64,000 bases of DNA from Rhyacophila brunnea (lineage: Eukaryota > Arthropoda > Insecta > Trichoptera > Rhyacophilidae). The position numbers were made by a program, and so were the translations under genes. Location: assembly GCA_022495005.1 (NCBI GenBank), contig JAGYXB010000460.1, positions 1,240,001-1,304,000 of the forward strand. Direction: 5' to 3'. This document shows positions 35,527-49,790 of this stretch, piece by piece (positions within the stretch are counted from its first letter, which is position 1; every line of letters begins with the position of its first letter). Under the pieces are notes generated by a model. It had not been told where the DNA came from and did no database searches. It was given only the letters and a program-made list of their open reading frames with translations.

Positions 35527-38453
35527 GTATATCTGCGCTAGCATCTTCAAAGTACTCAAAACCGCAATCGTATTACCTCTTTATATTATGTATATATTTA
35601 TTCGTTAACTCATGTACTCAGTTGACCAGCACTCACCTTTTTATCAATCAAGCAACAACTGTCGATCTCAGCCACTCCTTACAAAAGAGAATCCCGGGGT
35701 CCAAATATCTCGAAGCCCGTGGCATGGACGATAATATAATTTGGTGATAAGAAGTCGTTTTTTGTCGTATTTTTTTTATCCAGGAGAGCTATTAATTTAT
35801 TGAACCCGATGATTTGATTGATTTATTTAGGTGAGATACCACAAATGTATTTATTATAGAAGAATCTCAAAATATTGGCATTTATCCATTGGATTTCATA
35901 CAAATATCGTAGATAATATCGTGTGAATTTAAATAATAAAATTATATTAAAGCTAAAAAAAAATAGAATTGCTTAATAATTTATATTGAATAGATATTAT
36001 GTAAATTACTGCTTTATTGGTTTCATGGAAAGGATATTTATTATATATCAAATGTTGAATAAATAATCTATTGAATTTTTATGCATGTTTAGACGTTCGT
36101 AAACATACATTTACTTTCACTTAAGTACCATAAAGTTATGTATGATTTATTTTAGTTTTTTATGCTTGTACTCATTTCAAGTTATTTTGTAATTTACAAG
36201 TTTTACAAATTATTGGAATAAATAATAAATTTTAAATTGAAAGGATGTAGCTGACAGTGCAAAACTAAAAACAATTAATAACTTTAATATTGCTGCATTC
36301 ATTCCGGGTTTTAGTCCCACTAACTGGACAAAATTCACACGTTGTATTTTCAATCTATTATTTGTCTAAATACGTAATTGAAAAAGCGTCATAAGCATAT
36401 TTATTAAAAAATATCGACATGCGTAGTACCTATTATTTATATTTACTTCTTGGTTGATATTGTTTCAAGGAGTGAAAAGTGATGTGTGATTCAAGATATA
36501 AATTTTTCGATACTATCATTGATGATCTATGATATTATTGCATTAATACTTTGGACGCGGAAGACGCACACGGCGCGTAATGACCAGGCGGCCGATTGAT
36601 GTAATTAGCGTGCATTTTAAAGGGGCAATTAAAATCTCATTATATAGTCAGCAGCAAATGCGTTAATTGACCTATAATAGTCATATTACCTTAGTAGCTC
36701 TTTCTATTGTTACATACCTTTTTTAGATTTCTAAAGATTTGTCCACAATATAATATGATATATATGTATTTATTTTTTTGTTTTGATTCGTATTGGTTGG
36801 GTCAAATATAGTGCCCGTCATCCCTAATTTCCCCACCTGCCTCACATCCTTATTTATTATTGTCACAAGTCCAGAAAACGATCAATACGGACCATAAGAT
36901 GACTGTGCTTGCGAATAAAAATGATTTATCACCAGACAACCGGTGTGCGTGTTAGCATGTTACCGCTAAACTACTGTTTATTGATTAATTCAATTATTAT
37001 ACATACTGATTTAGAAGTCGTTCGTGGGCCACGGCCGGGTCAGCTTGATATAGTGTGATCGTCGTCCAAGCAATACTTCTGAATACCTGGCAAGCCATGA
37101 AACCAGCCCTCATCATTCATCAACCTCATTTATCATTTATCAACAATCTACCGTAAAGTACCGCTCACCGGGTAACCCAAACAAATAATACCGCGCAAGT
37201 GATAGTGCAACCAGACCACGGATCCATAATCAACATCATAAAAGGTCAGTTTCTGGCATACTGTTAACCCTCCCCCCCTAGATTCGGAATCAATCACCAT
37301 CACTTTACAATTACAGTCCACTGCTAAATGCGCCACCAGTATATTTTATATCATTTTTTTGTAGACTTTATTATAACTTGTTTATTATGCTGAGAATTAA
37401 TAATTGTAACGGAAATAGGTAAAAAAAATGGCCATGCTTGCAATAATGCATTTATGAAATACATGATCTTATTTTTGTCATACCTACCCAATGGAACGGT
37501 GCAATAAATAACCCTATCTAGTTATTTTGACACTTCTCGGTCAAAAGTTCAATTTTAATCACAATTTATTTCATACTAATGAAGATTGTAAATCGTCCGG
37601 AGACAATGGAACAATCGAAAGCGTTTTACGGTGAGACACATTTGAGGTGTTAATTATTTTTCATGCGGAAGGATTGCAACAATTGCTCATAAATTATTAA
37701 AGGAAACAGTCAAGGTGAAAACCAAAATGTACCGATGCTGTCGTCCTTCGCCCGTAAACGCACAACTCCTGACTAAAAACAAACACAGAACCATACTAAG
37801 CTATCCTAAAATTTGTTATTGTTTGATGTGACGTTGCTTATTACTACCGTTTTTTTGGTTGGTTGGTTTTATATTAAATTAAAAACCCCATCTATGCGCC
37901 GGCTAAGCGGCAGTAACTTGCCTGTACGGTATACTTTGTGCAAAAAATACGGAACACTTTTAGCGCATTTCGGTTTGCGCGAGCTACAGTTTTCCCGTCC
38001 ACACACACACGAGCTTACCGATGCAAATCGGTCTGCGCAGTTAAGCTTGTGGTATAGCATGAGCGTCTAGTCAGCGCTTAAGGATTTACAAAAAATCTAA
38101 ATTCCTGTTAATTATAAGAATCTTTATGATGAAGATAAAAGAAAAATATTGCGTTCAGTCCCTTTATAAAGTTCGTACCTAATCCCATCCCTAATATGAC
38201 TACTAAGTAAAGTGCCATGCATTTATGAAAATATTATTCTTACAGAGTTATTTATTAATAAAGTGATTCAAATGCCTACAAGATTTCCTTTAAAGTCTTT
38301 ACATTAATCGTTTACGTACTATGAAAAATGTTCCTTAATTATTTATTTTCTTTTCCCTTTTAACTTTTATGAGAATACTCTCATTTGTTTATTTTCATTA
38401 CCCGATTAAAATAAACGATTTCACCGATTTTTCAAAATTATAATTATAAATTT
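35527..38453. other. Non-coding stretch with two GC-richer patches
   Basis: 37020-37340 and 37880-38070 are less AT-rich. The second carries an 85-codon frame (to 38070) with no motif. Both could be old elements. No gene called. Confidence 0.4.
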
Positions 38454-38686
38454 AGTGGTTCACAAGCATAGTGAACCAAGTCCATCCTGGTTATTTTTGA
38501 GTAAGCAGGGTTCAAACATAATATTTGACTATTTCTTATTCTGTAAGGGTATGATTTCCCTTATATAATAACTTAAGTGTACTCAATATAGCACTTTAGA
38601 ATATTGTAATCATACCCATTATGTTTGAACCTAGTTTACTCAAAAATAACCAGAATGAACTTGGTTCACTATGCTTGTGAACCACT
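38454..38686. mobile_element. Fold-back MITE with about 67-bp inverted repeats
   Basis: agtggttcacaagcatagtg at the left and its near-exact complement at the right open arms that pair for about 67 bp with few mismatches (both carry ggttatttttgagtaa and ggttcaaacataat). A second, shifted pairing of gggtatgattt lies inside. Flanks tta/tca may be a decayed 3-bp duplication. The class is unclear. Confidence 0.8.
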
Positions 38687-40639
38687 CAATTATGAAATTA
38701 TGTGAAAAAATGTGAAACACTCAAAATGTGAAACGGAGATATAATAAAAATAAAGAATAAAACCATGCATATATTATGACAACTAACATTTTTATTTTTA
38801 CAAAGTTACAGTAGAAATACAGTATAATATGATAAGTTTACGTTCGTTAGTTAGTTAAAGATAAAATTAATAAAGGAAAAATAAAATATTTAACCATGGA
38901 GAATATTGAAACGTTCTATGTAGATGGGGTATGTAGGGGCACATAGACCCCGCCCTTATTTCAATTTATTTATATGTTATTGTGACAAAAAATGATATAA
39001 TTAGAAACTTAGACCCTTGAGAATATCATTAGGCTCAGCATATTATAGATTGTATTGAAGTAAAAAACATATTATAGATTTTTTTTGCACTTAGACTGTA
39101 TAGACTTTCAACCCTTCAATTTTTTTTCATACGTGTGTGTTTAATACCAATGTGTTTTCCCTATTTTGTTCTCTCTTACACATTTTCAAATATTTTCTCT
39201 CAGCGTTACAGATAACTCAAGACGTATGTATAAAGTTACGCTATGTAACACAATATATATATTATGGAACCCCACCAAGGTGAAAAGGCGTGTAAATCTT
39301 ACGCCAAGCGTGCTAGTCTTTCACGACAACGTAATGATCCACATATCAATAAAAACGCGAGCATCTAATTAAAATACATGCTAGTAAGTTGTAACGCAAA
39401 AAAATGAATTACATATAATTTAAAGAAGTTTAAAACCTTGAGATACAATTAGGTTAGTATACCTAAATAATAAATAATTCTCTAGTTGAATATGTAATAA
39501 ATGAATTAATTTTATTAGATCACGTATTTTAGATCATTGTTTATTGTAAAATTTATAACATAAAAAAAATGTTTAAAGGTTTAAAAAAATCTTAATACAG
39601 CTCTGCGTGTAAAGTTTTCATCTCATTTGCGGATGTTTCAACTCAAACCAAAGATATGTAACAAGTGCTAATTAGGTCGATTTGTTTTGCTCGCGCCGTT
39701 AATTAGACCAACATAGATAATCGAAATAGTATGTAATTGTAATGTAATGAACCGATGAATGATCCAAGGAAAAACTCATTAGTAAATAATAAAATATAAT
39801 ATAGACAATGGATAAAAATCTTGTAGTTTCCTATTAGAGATTGATAGGTATGCCAGGAAATATATTATACTTAATTAATGATGCTAAGTGTAATAAAATT
39901 TTACAAGATATTTCAATTAGGAATGATAACGCCAATGATTATTTTAATGGTATTTGATAGTATTTTTTTATAAACAGTAGGTACCTATACAAACAATTAA
40001 ATTCTTATTATAGTTTGTAAACGCTCATTATTATGACAATTAAACCGGTACGTCATAAATGTTAAAAAATATTTTTTAATCGAGAAGAAAATTATATCTA
40101 TCTATACCTACATAATCTAGAAAGATGTTTTTTATTTTAATATCGAAAGAGAATAATTTAAAAAGAATACGCTGTTTTAAACACAGCAAAATGAGTAAGT
40201 CGAGGTTTGAATTGAGCCGTAGTATTGTGGATGAAGATTAGGTATATATTATTAGGTATATAAGACCAAATACATCTATCCTTGAAAAAATGATCGCTCT
40301 ATAAAACTGTTTACTATCATTTTATATAGAACCATTTAAAAAGTTTTGTGATGTCCATTTTATTTTGTATTCATCCAAGAATGATTTTTTTTTCAAAAAT
40401 ACTGACACACCGGAATCAGTGACTCGTTATTTGCAGATGTAGACCTGTATTAGTTTCAAAAAATGATAGCGTATCGTATGGACATGTACCTAATGTGTTT
40501 GTTAATTTATAACACGGTAACTTTATTGTGCAGATCATATCTAAAAAGACACGGAACCGATCTTCAATGCATAACAAAGGATAAGTTATATCCTTAACCA
40601 GAAGAAGTATTATTATAACTACAGTAGTAGAATCAGCTC
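38687..40639. other. AT-rich non-coding stretch
   Basis: Contains repeat E copy 2 only. Confidence 0.5.
39165..39212 (+). repeat. Dispersed repeat E, copy 2
   Basis: ttgttctctcttacacattt, then ttttctctcagcgttacaga, similar to 32.42 kb. It overlaps the start of a 68-codon frame that has no recognisable product. Confidence 0.45.
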
Positions 40640-41190
40640 ATTGCTTAGCCCCTCTAAGAATTCCTTTCCCTAGCCATTCTTCTTACGTCTTTCTAGGTCT
40701 TGCTATAATCTCGTAGCTATGTCGTATATTTATGTAAAATGGTATTTAGCGTAATCCGGTTGGCTTAAATAACAGGCAAGCCATTTTCCAGTTCTATTTA
40801 GGCATCCACAGCACATGGTCGAAACAGGTTGCTTCTTAACTCTCAGCATAATGGGAGCCTACTTAGGCCGCTTTCTTATCTCCTCGTTACTACTAAAGTC
40901 ATATCAGCGAACACCTTGTATTTGTCGCAAACATATTATTCTATTCTTGAAGATCAATATACGGTTACACTGAGTCTTTGTAAAGTAACATGTTTTGCTA
41001 CCGTAAAGTAGTACCATCAATATGCCAGCCACGATTTGGCGGTATTTGGTTTTAACCGAGTAAATTCGTGAGTCCTAGGTACTCTGCATCGAATCAAATA
41101 TTGCTCCAGCCATTCCGATTCGGGAGCTGTCTTTGCAAAATTTCATCTCGTGTTATGTGTACCCCGGGTATTCGAAGCTTTACTTTGTTT
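40640..41190 (-). pseudogene. Degenerate LINE reverse-transcriptase C-terminal relic
   Basis: On the minus strand a frame near 41015-40890 reads MVLLYGSKTC, FTKTQCNRILIF, RIICLRQIQGV, with one stop. This is recognisable as the LLYGSETW...TK...RL.IFE...LR.I thumb-region signature of RTE-like reverse transcriptases. Upstream on the same strand are fragments around an IPGV..T motif (41185). Downstream are SNEEIRKRPK (near 40870) and a basic ARPRKT patch (near 40695), in shifted frames. Many stops and shifts show an old copy. The boundaries are approximate. Confidence 0.55.
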
Positions 41191-43489
41191 AAGAGAGAAC
41201 ATTTTTATTTGTATATTTAAATAAGATGTGCAAGTCATAAATGATAAATACTTAGTAAGTTATTATGTAAATTAACCATTAGTAATATCACATCACTTGA
41301 GTATTGAAAGTAGAACTAACATAATACACTGAAAATTTAATTATATAATAATATTATATATGCCATTGAAGACTACTTTTTGTAGACTATCTTTAATGAT
41401 GATGTATCATAATTATTACCATAAAAAGTATACATAATTGCTAAACGTTAGCAGTGATGTCGAATGTTATGCATTAAATATGTCAAACAGTAAATTATCG
41501 TATAGTTCTACCCACTTTCGTTGTTTTTTTTTTACCGACAACCGGTTTCAAGAAGACTGCTTTGCATTCAATGTCAGATGGAATGTGATTGCTTCTTGTA
41601 ATTACATATTATAAAGTTTCATCTTACAATAAATAGGCTACAGAGTGCCAAGATATAATAGTACACACATTAGTATACTGTTTGTGCAATAATTACATAC
41701 TAAATTATTGTAATATGATGGATACATTTCTGTTTAATATGGTAAATTTAATTGATATACCTACCTATATTGTTGCTGCTATAGAAATATTTTTAAATAT
41801 TCAATTTTTAAACCATAATAAAAAAATTACGTTTCAATTTTTCACCAAAAATATTAATTACAATAATATTAAATATTATTGATATGCCGTAAGACGAAAT
41901 CTTTCTTTATTAATTGATAAAATAATAATAAGTGTGGAAAAGTGACTAAAAATAAAAATAATCATAAAAAATATAAATTGTAGGTATTTTAAATTCTTTT
42001 AATCATAAAATTATTGTCTGTAATAGGTCAAATTTAAATAAATAATATAATAATATGTTCTAGTAGAAAACACTAACTCCAAAAAATTACATACTTATTG
42101 AGTTAGTTATACCAAAATGTTCCTTATTTCAAACTCTACAGTCTGGAAAAACACATTATTTTTTTTTTTTAATTTATACGTTTTGCTTAAAAACAGTTTT
42201 GTGTCAACGAACTAAATGAAAAATTACAAAAGTTTCCATTGAAATAACCACTAATTAATTTAATTTTTTCTTCCAGAACCATTTTTCCTTATTATATTAT
42301 ACTGACAAGCAACTTAGTGCTTATAGTATCTAACCGTATCTGACAAATTCACGTTCTCATTTACAATGAGATATTGCTTTTAATCATATCAACATATTTG
42401 AAGATATGTTCAATTGTGAAAAATGGATAAAATTTATTTATGGATATTATTTAATAACTTCAGTATATAATAATATATACCAAGGATTTGTGTTTTTTGA
42501 TTTTAATAAAATATTACAATAAGAAACATAATTAAATAATTCAAATTTATTTTTAATATTGATCAATGTTTTTGTTTGAAAATGGATGCAGTCAATTTCT
42601 GACAGTCATACAAATAAGATTATTTGTGTAAATACTCGTATAATATGAGAGACAAGTGTTAGGGAGAGATAAACAATATTTTTTAGTTATTTTAAAATCT
42701 GATGAATTACTATATTTTTATTTACTCTCTCATTTTTTCAAACAATTGTATTTTTAATATTGTAACTAAATTATGGGTTAATAATTGCAACATGATGTTA
42801 TAAATTACATAATATAATAACAATAATATGGTATATATATTTAATTATAAATATAGATTTAATTAAAGCCATCTTTAAATCAGATTATTGCATCTATTTT
42901 TGTTTTGTAATAATTTACAGAGAAATTGTTATGCAAGTCAGTGTTGCTATCAAATTCCTCACGATTGCAGCGTGTTGCCAGTAGCAAAAAGTGTGTAGGA
43001 TGCCACTTAATTTCGCTACGTTGGCCAACAGACAGAGATTTAAATGTCTCGCATTGTTTGGTCCGAGTAAGTAGTATCTACACATTATTATAAGCCACTT
43101 CTCATGAGTGGAGAGCAAACCTTGACATTTGAGGATTACCGCAGTGTTTCGTAAACACTTGGTTATATTTAAACTAGAGCACAAGCAAATAATAAAAGCT
43201 TTGCAAAGATTGATATTAAAAACAGGGGATATCAAACTATGACACCTTTATTTTTATATAAAAATATATTGGTATATACTACGTATATCAGCTGTAGTAA
43301 TAATAAAATAAAATTGAAGTGTGCACATCCGTCGTGGACTAGCATGGGTAGAATAATAAAGTTGCTACAAAAACTTGTGAAAGAATTGATCCATGATTAT
43401 TTGGCGATATATAAAAATAAAAAGTTATAATAAATTATTTATATTCTAAAATATAGTTAATAATAATCTTTTTCTTGATCATAACCTCA
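41191..43489. other. AT-rich non-coding stretch
   Basis: No family member recognised. The 106-codon minus-strand frame at 43235-42915 has scattered Cys and no motif. Confidence 0.45.
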
Positions 43490-44060
43490 TGGCTGATAAT
43501 GTAACCACCTTTGAAATTTTTCATCCTTTGAGTGACGATTGCTTTCCATTCCTATCGATCTTCCGCTTCTCTCAGGGCAGAATGAATGGTGTCTCCAGTC
43601 AGCTCCTTCATTTGGTCACTCCAACGTGACGACACTCTTCCTCTGCTTCACCTTTCCTGGAGGCCATCCAAAATTATCAGTCTCTCCGGTCCGCGCCGGA
43701 CAATATGTCCAAAAAACTGCAGAATGCGCCTCAGACATATTTATTGTCTGCAGTCTTTGGATGATTGACTCGTTCATCCTATGTTCTATCCAAGAAATAC
43801 GAAGCATTCGGCGCCAATACCATATCTTGAAGGCATCAATTGCCTTCCACTCCTTTGCCTTCAGGGTCCATGATGGAACTCCGTATAAAAATATGGAGAA
43901 AACTACTGTTTGCACAAGCATTATTTTTGTAGTAATTGAAATTCTTCGATCCTTCCAAATAGTAGTAATTCGTGTCATCGCATTTTATACAATTTGTATA
44001 CACCTTCTTATTTTCGCTTCACATCCGCTTTTTCCACTAATGGTCTATCCCAGATATACA
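43490..44060 (-). pseudogene. 5'-truncated LINE reverse-transcriptase C-terminal fragment (RTE/CR1-like)
   Basis: Read on the minus strand, the block opens with a YLG-like motif and CEAKIRRCIQI (about 44055-43985) and continues through MTRITTIWKDRRISITTKI. It then gives the thumb-region signature FLYGVPSWTLKAKEWKAIDAF, WYWRRMLRISWIEHRMNESI and a C-terminal EDR-EWKAIVT near 43550. This is the conserved carboxy-terminal region of the insect RTE/CR1-like reverse transcriptase families. One frame of 120 codons (43978-43616) survives. Stops and frame changes interrupt both ends, and the palm domain with the catalytic YADD is absent, so it is a dead 5'-truncated copy. Confidence 0.8.
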
Positions 44061-47000
44061 AATTAGTTCACTGTTTTTAAGCCTGCAATAATGAAAACAA
44101 TGATCAATGTTGTAAATTTATCAGTCTGAATCAATTCAATGCTATATAAAGTTTTCTTCAATCTGTTTTTATTCGACTTGGTCATGTACGTTGCATCATG
44201 TTATATTTTTGCAAAATTTATCATTTTGTAGTTAAGTATTTTCCACTTTAAGTTTATTGCAAAATCTATTATATTCCTTATGGTAACACAACACGGTATG
44301 TAAGTACAAAAAAATAGGATACGTCAATATAACATTTTTGAATGAATATTTAACTGTTTTTTTTTATAATCAACATGTAATGTTGGCTATTAAAAAAAGC
44401 ATTATATTTGATTTTTCAACAATCATTGCATGCGCTATGCATATTTCCGGTTATAATTCTGCATCCGCAAGCCCAAACGCTAATAGCCAGAAGAAATGGT
44501 TAAAGGTGATTAGGAATCAGTATATGGTCAAAAGTTTAAAATGTTCTTTTAAATAACTTGGAATGTTGCCAACCGATAGAGTAAGCCTGCGCGCCCATTA
44601 GTAATGATTTTAAATAAAATGTATGAGCCATCTATATATTATATTACAAAGGTATTACACTTAGAATTTTGAAAACATTTGTAAATTGTTTTGGATTCGC
44701 GCATGCGTAACTAAAAATGCTAAATTAATTCATGTCAGTTCGTCATTTGATGTAAAAGCATGTTTTATAATATACAATTTATTCATGTTTTCTTTACTAT
44801 CATCGACATTGACAATATGTATGACATGTTCATTAACCATAGTTTATTTACAATTTATTGCATAATATGATTATATATTAGGTTGGTTTATTATTATATA
44901 CCTATACTTTATTATTTAGAACATTAAAGATGGGTAAGTTTCTAATCAAATGCATGAGTATAATTTATGTAATTATAAATTGATTGTATAATATTTATAA
45001 GGATAACATTGTATTGTTTAATAACTTCTTACAGAAATATTATGTTACCAAAGTATAATATCAGTTACATATTATAAGAGGGCATTAACATTTAAAGGTT
45101 CAAAATACCTGAAACCAAATAATAACAAAACCGTGTGAGAAATCATTAAAGCAATATTTCAATAATTTGAACTTTACTATGTACTTTTATTCAAAATTAC
45201 TGATCAAAGATATTAAACCTCGATGCATAATGCATTTGCTACAAATAAGCAATTTAACAATTTACTCTAATAATTGATTGTTGGTATCGAATTAAACATA
45301 TTTTTTTTAAATTTGACTGGCAAACCATACATTCGTGGAATCAAAATCTGTATAAATATTTTTATTATTACTTTTTTATTAATTCTCTTTCCGTACTTTT
45401 GTTTTTTTCATCATAATGGCTCTACAATGTGGTGTCTCCAGACTCCAAAGTACTCAAAAATTACAAGTAAATTGCAAGTTAGAACGCATAAATATACAAT
45501 GAATATTTCGATAAAAGAATAATTATTCTAAAAAGCACTAAATAAACCACGGACATATTAATAGCTTAATTGTCAATTTTAAAATGACGACATTCATAGG
45601 TGAAAATAACAAGGTGAAAAACCAGTCCAATCCAAAGATATACGAAAATTTTCTTGTTAATTATTAAATATATTGGCATACTTATATAATTTAGAAGCGT
45701 GCTACATGAAAAATTATATAAAAATATATTATTGCCTAAGGTTTTCCTATAAAGTTAATACCTAATGCCATCGCCATTTTTTTTAAAATGCCAAGGAAAA
45801 TATCTGGCTTAGGTACCTATGTAAATGTAAAATGTCCACAAAAATAGAATGTCGTATAAAATATTCTAAAATCATATTTTGAAAAATGTTCATGATTATT
45901 TTAAGGAATCAGCATAAAATATAATTTCATTATAAGTCATTTAATTAATATTTTTTTGAATGCATTATGTAAATAGAAATACTATATTTATATATTTTGT
46001 TCATTATTTGTCGTCAAAATAATGTTTTAAAAATTAAAACTATGCAGAAGACCCATGCAAATGTCAAGCATTAACACATAATAATATATTGAAATAGGTG
46101 TTTAAAATTATATATAAGATTGTAACAAGTTGTTATACGGTTATGAAATATTATTTATTATGAGAGAAAATATAAGGCATCATAATGTTATACTTACACA
46201 TTTTCTCCAAAAAATATACATATTCAGACCAAAGATATTCCAATTTATTAATTTTCATTCGGCGCTTGAGTGTGAAAACCACTGCAAAAATTCTTCAATG
46301 TATGGCGATAGCAACAGATGCATTTCGACAGCAGTAAAAAAATGCAATGCTTTTAGATACGTTCTTTAGAAACTGATAAAACAATGAGCGATTTAATTAA
46401 TACACATTAACTTATTATCTAATTCCGTACCTTCTATCCTTTTCAATGAAATGGAGCGGTGCATTTTTGTTTTGTTTTGGAACGTTTAATTTCCGCATTA
46501 TTTTTATAATTAATTGCGTTCACAGTAGCAAGAAATTTTACAGATGTTATTATTTTTAATCTGACGGAATAATAATAGGTGCCTTCACTTCAAATAATAA
46601 CATGTTATTATCTAATTTAAAATTAAATGTTACTAAAACGGGCATCATTTTATTGTATAAAGATACCATGTACTTGCTTAGCAAAATATTTTTCTATCAT
46701 ACTTTTTATATCTTATATGGTGTCTTTGCGATAAATGCGCTTAAACTCTTCCTAAACACGACTTGACCATCGTCTATATACCATCAATCGTGCAACTAGT
46801 TGCAATAAGCGGACAGACCATCACAATATTCAGCAGTTTCACGGATCATCGGAGAATCCTTACATTTTCATATTAGTTTTCCTTCTAGTTATTTCAGTTT
46901 ATGTCCGATTTATCGACTTGCAAATCCTGCATGCTCCCAGGGGCAGCTTCTTACATCACTGAAAAGTCTGTCTAGTTGCTTTTCTCTCTATAATTTGTCA

Positions 47001-48254
47001 TTCCCTGAAATATCCTTGGATGATCTAAGAAAGCTTTAAAAAATGATATGATTACGCCGATTCATGTCCATATAGTAAGTGACTTTTATCATACATTTGG
47101 GCTGTGTGATATACATTGACTTCTACTTTTTTAAGGACATCCGATGGTGCGATTTCAGCAAGAATCTACAAATTTGCCAGGGAGCATGGTAAAAACATGG
47201 ACGTGGCGATCATGCACAGCAATCTGCTAACCAATCTAACCATTACTAAAAATATAATGCGCTAAAAATAAAAACATTATTAATACTCTTGCAGGTACAC
47301 ACAAAAATACACTACAGTATTATACTATCACTAATTTACAGTACATATTAAATGAAGGGTACTGGTTGAAAAATTATCTAGTTAGATTTATAAATTTACA
47401 TTTTGATGAATTAAAAGAATATTTACCTTGATAACCACACCACAGTGCTAATTAAGACCTTAAACACATTAATAAAAATACATAATTTTAGAAAAACTCA
47501 GAATTATTATATCTTAGAGAAAACTACACAAAAAACGGCTAGGCCGAATCGGAACAGAACACACATTTTTTCATGTCACGGTGAGTGCTGTTCATCCGCT
47601 TGCGATTTAATTGTATCAACTACATTATCCGTGGTGTTTTAAATTACACCAATGGAAGGCGAACATTTTTATAATAATAAGCAACGTAACGATATTAATA
47701 ATACAACTATAGATGGCGTCCAGTGTTAAATACATATATCAATGACGTTCTTGCATTTGAATGTCAACGATTATATAAATAGCCTCCGTTTTTGCCAGCG
47801 AATGGAGCTGGGTTTGATAATTTTCCCATCAAAATTATTAACTATTATGTAAGAACTAATATGAATGTTCTGCCTACTAGAGGAATCTAGCGATATAATA
47901 CGAATCTTGTAATTCAATAAAATTTATATTTTTATAAATTAATCAGTACGTATCAATATATTAAAAAAAATGATTTGACAAAGATAAACTAACAATAAAA
48001 AACTTTATAAATTTTGCAATGGTTATAGGATTTTATTTTGTTGAATGGGTTTATCATTAAATAAAGTTTATTTAGTTTTATCTGATGTGTTGTAAAGATT
48101 TTTTATTAATATATAATGGTTTTAACCTATTTTATATTTAATTCCAAAACATTTTTCTAAAATATAACTAAGTGTATTACTTTTTAACAAATGTATTAGT
48201 GGGATATAATATTATATGGCAAGTCAATTTCCGATGGTTTGACTAAATTATCAT
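44061..48254. other. AT-rich non-coding stretch with a GC-richer patch
   Basis: 46730-47190 is less AT-rich and, on the minus strand, holds broken peptide-like runs (TAQMYDKSHLLYGH, DVRSCPWEHAGF) that suggest a decayed coding element of unknown type. The remainder shows nothing. Confidence 0.4.
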
Positions 48255-48345
48255 TTCCAGCGGAAGTATGTAATAACGAAGCACATGGAACCGAGAAGGA
48301 CCTTCATCCAAGAGAAGAGTATTGACCCGGCTGATGATGATTACT
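48255..48345 (+). pseudogene. Probable 3' end of an RTE-like LINE
   Basis: About 90 bp of higher GC content encode a basic stretch (MEPRRTFIQEKSIDPADDD in one frame) and end in GATGATGATT. This resembles the carboxy terminus and GAT-repeat tail of RTE elements. No other domain is preserved, and the identification rests on composition and the terminal motif. Confidence 0.35.
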
Positions 48346-49229
48346 GTTTAATTAAATTATTTATTTTGTAAAAATAATTAACGCACAAAGACTTGTATTT
48401 TTAATCTTAACATCTGTAAAATTATTAATTTATACATTATAAACAACAAATTAATAGTAAATTATAAACAATCAATCATCGGTGGTGCATGAATTTTCAA
48501 CAACCAGCTAACTCAATTTGGGCAAATTGTTCAGGAAGGAGAAAAACTTAAACTATCGAGTGGAATTTAATAATTCCAAAAATATACTTGGATTTTTTTT
48601 ACTATGTATTAATACACTATTTAGCTTCCCTAGATAATGAAAAATTATAGAAAGAGCGGAGTTGTTTTATTTACGACATTGTTAATTTGGCACCTGCAGT
48701 TTGGGTGTTTTCTGTGAACAATGATAACGCATTTATTTATAAATTTAGGAGTTTAAAATTTTGTATGAGCATAGAAAACATGCTTTTTAACAAAATGCAA
48801 TCAAAATTTAATTTTTGGTAAAAAGTGCAGTTGGCTGGTTTTCAGATTAAGCAGTCGTTCTGTATTTTACCAAATGATGTAAATATTAAGGAAAATATCA
48901 GTCATATTGTTTGAGGATTTAAAAAAAACCTAGTATTTTTGACATTATTGTTGATTTGAAATCATGATTATTGTATAATACAGACGGAAGTGACAAAATA
49001 CCTAAAAATTACTGTTAATCGCACAAATTAGTATAATCATACCATTAACTATATCGTGTTTACACGTATTTATGAAAGAACATGCAAACTCAATTTATAT
49101 TACATAAGATGACCATATTATATTTCAACCGCTTTGAGCGGTACTGTTGTTTTTTTAAAGTTTCATTACAATAATTTATTTTTATATTATGATATCTTCT
49201 CATATCTGTGCCATGTCCATTATTAGATA
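48346..49229. other. AT-rich non-coding stretch
   Basis: Nothing recognised. Confidence 0.55.
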
Positions 49230-49790
49230 TCGGCAATGATTTTGGCCATGTTTTTAATATCATCGCTGCTCGATGTAGCGATGTAGTTCTTAACCAGTCT
49301 CAGGCATTCTTGAGCATATACGTTTTTCTTCTGGCAAGATCTTGCTTACCGGAAGTCTTCCCTTCAATGATACAGAAGTTAATATTACTTTGACGTAACT
49401 GTCTTCGAGCATGTTGCACATGTTATTGTAAAAGGTTTTGAGTTTTTTGAGCGTTGTGTCTGTAAATCTTCACGCCTCCGCTCTATATAATAGAACTGAA
49501 AAGACACAGCATTATATTATTCCTATTTTATAATAACATGTCTTACAACTAAAGCATGTAGCACACTATTGACTTTGAACTTATGGCGGATTATAGTTCA
49601 CCCTTAAACGATGATATAAAAACGATCTACGTACTGCAGTCAACCTTGTTTTTTATCATCTATGCTGAACTAAATTTTCGGTCCAGCTGTTGAACCCATC
49701 GGGCTGTCAGACCCGGTCACCATAAAGGCCAATTTAGTTGCGTTTAACTTGTCACTGACGTGAAGATCTTTTCACATAGTTTTGTATATC
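49230..49790 (-). pseudogene. Degenerate LINE reverse-transcriptase relic
   Basis: Minus strand, near 49500-49390, one frame reads SVLLYRAEA, stop, RFTDTTLKKLKTFYNNMCNMLE. It fits the SVLLYGAETWR.T...LK..Q.F.N.CLR.IL signature of LINE reverse-transcriptase C-termini. The stop replaces the expected Trp by one base. A second patch near 49750-49690 (NATKLAFMVTGSDSP) lies on the same strand upstream, as expected for the preceding segment, but I do not recognise it. The rest is eroded and its extent is approximate. Confidence 0.5.

Noticed and set aside
41371..41403. Small palindrome (gaagactac...gtagactat)
   Set aside because: Short and imperfect; expected by chance in this composition.
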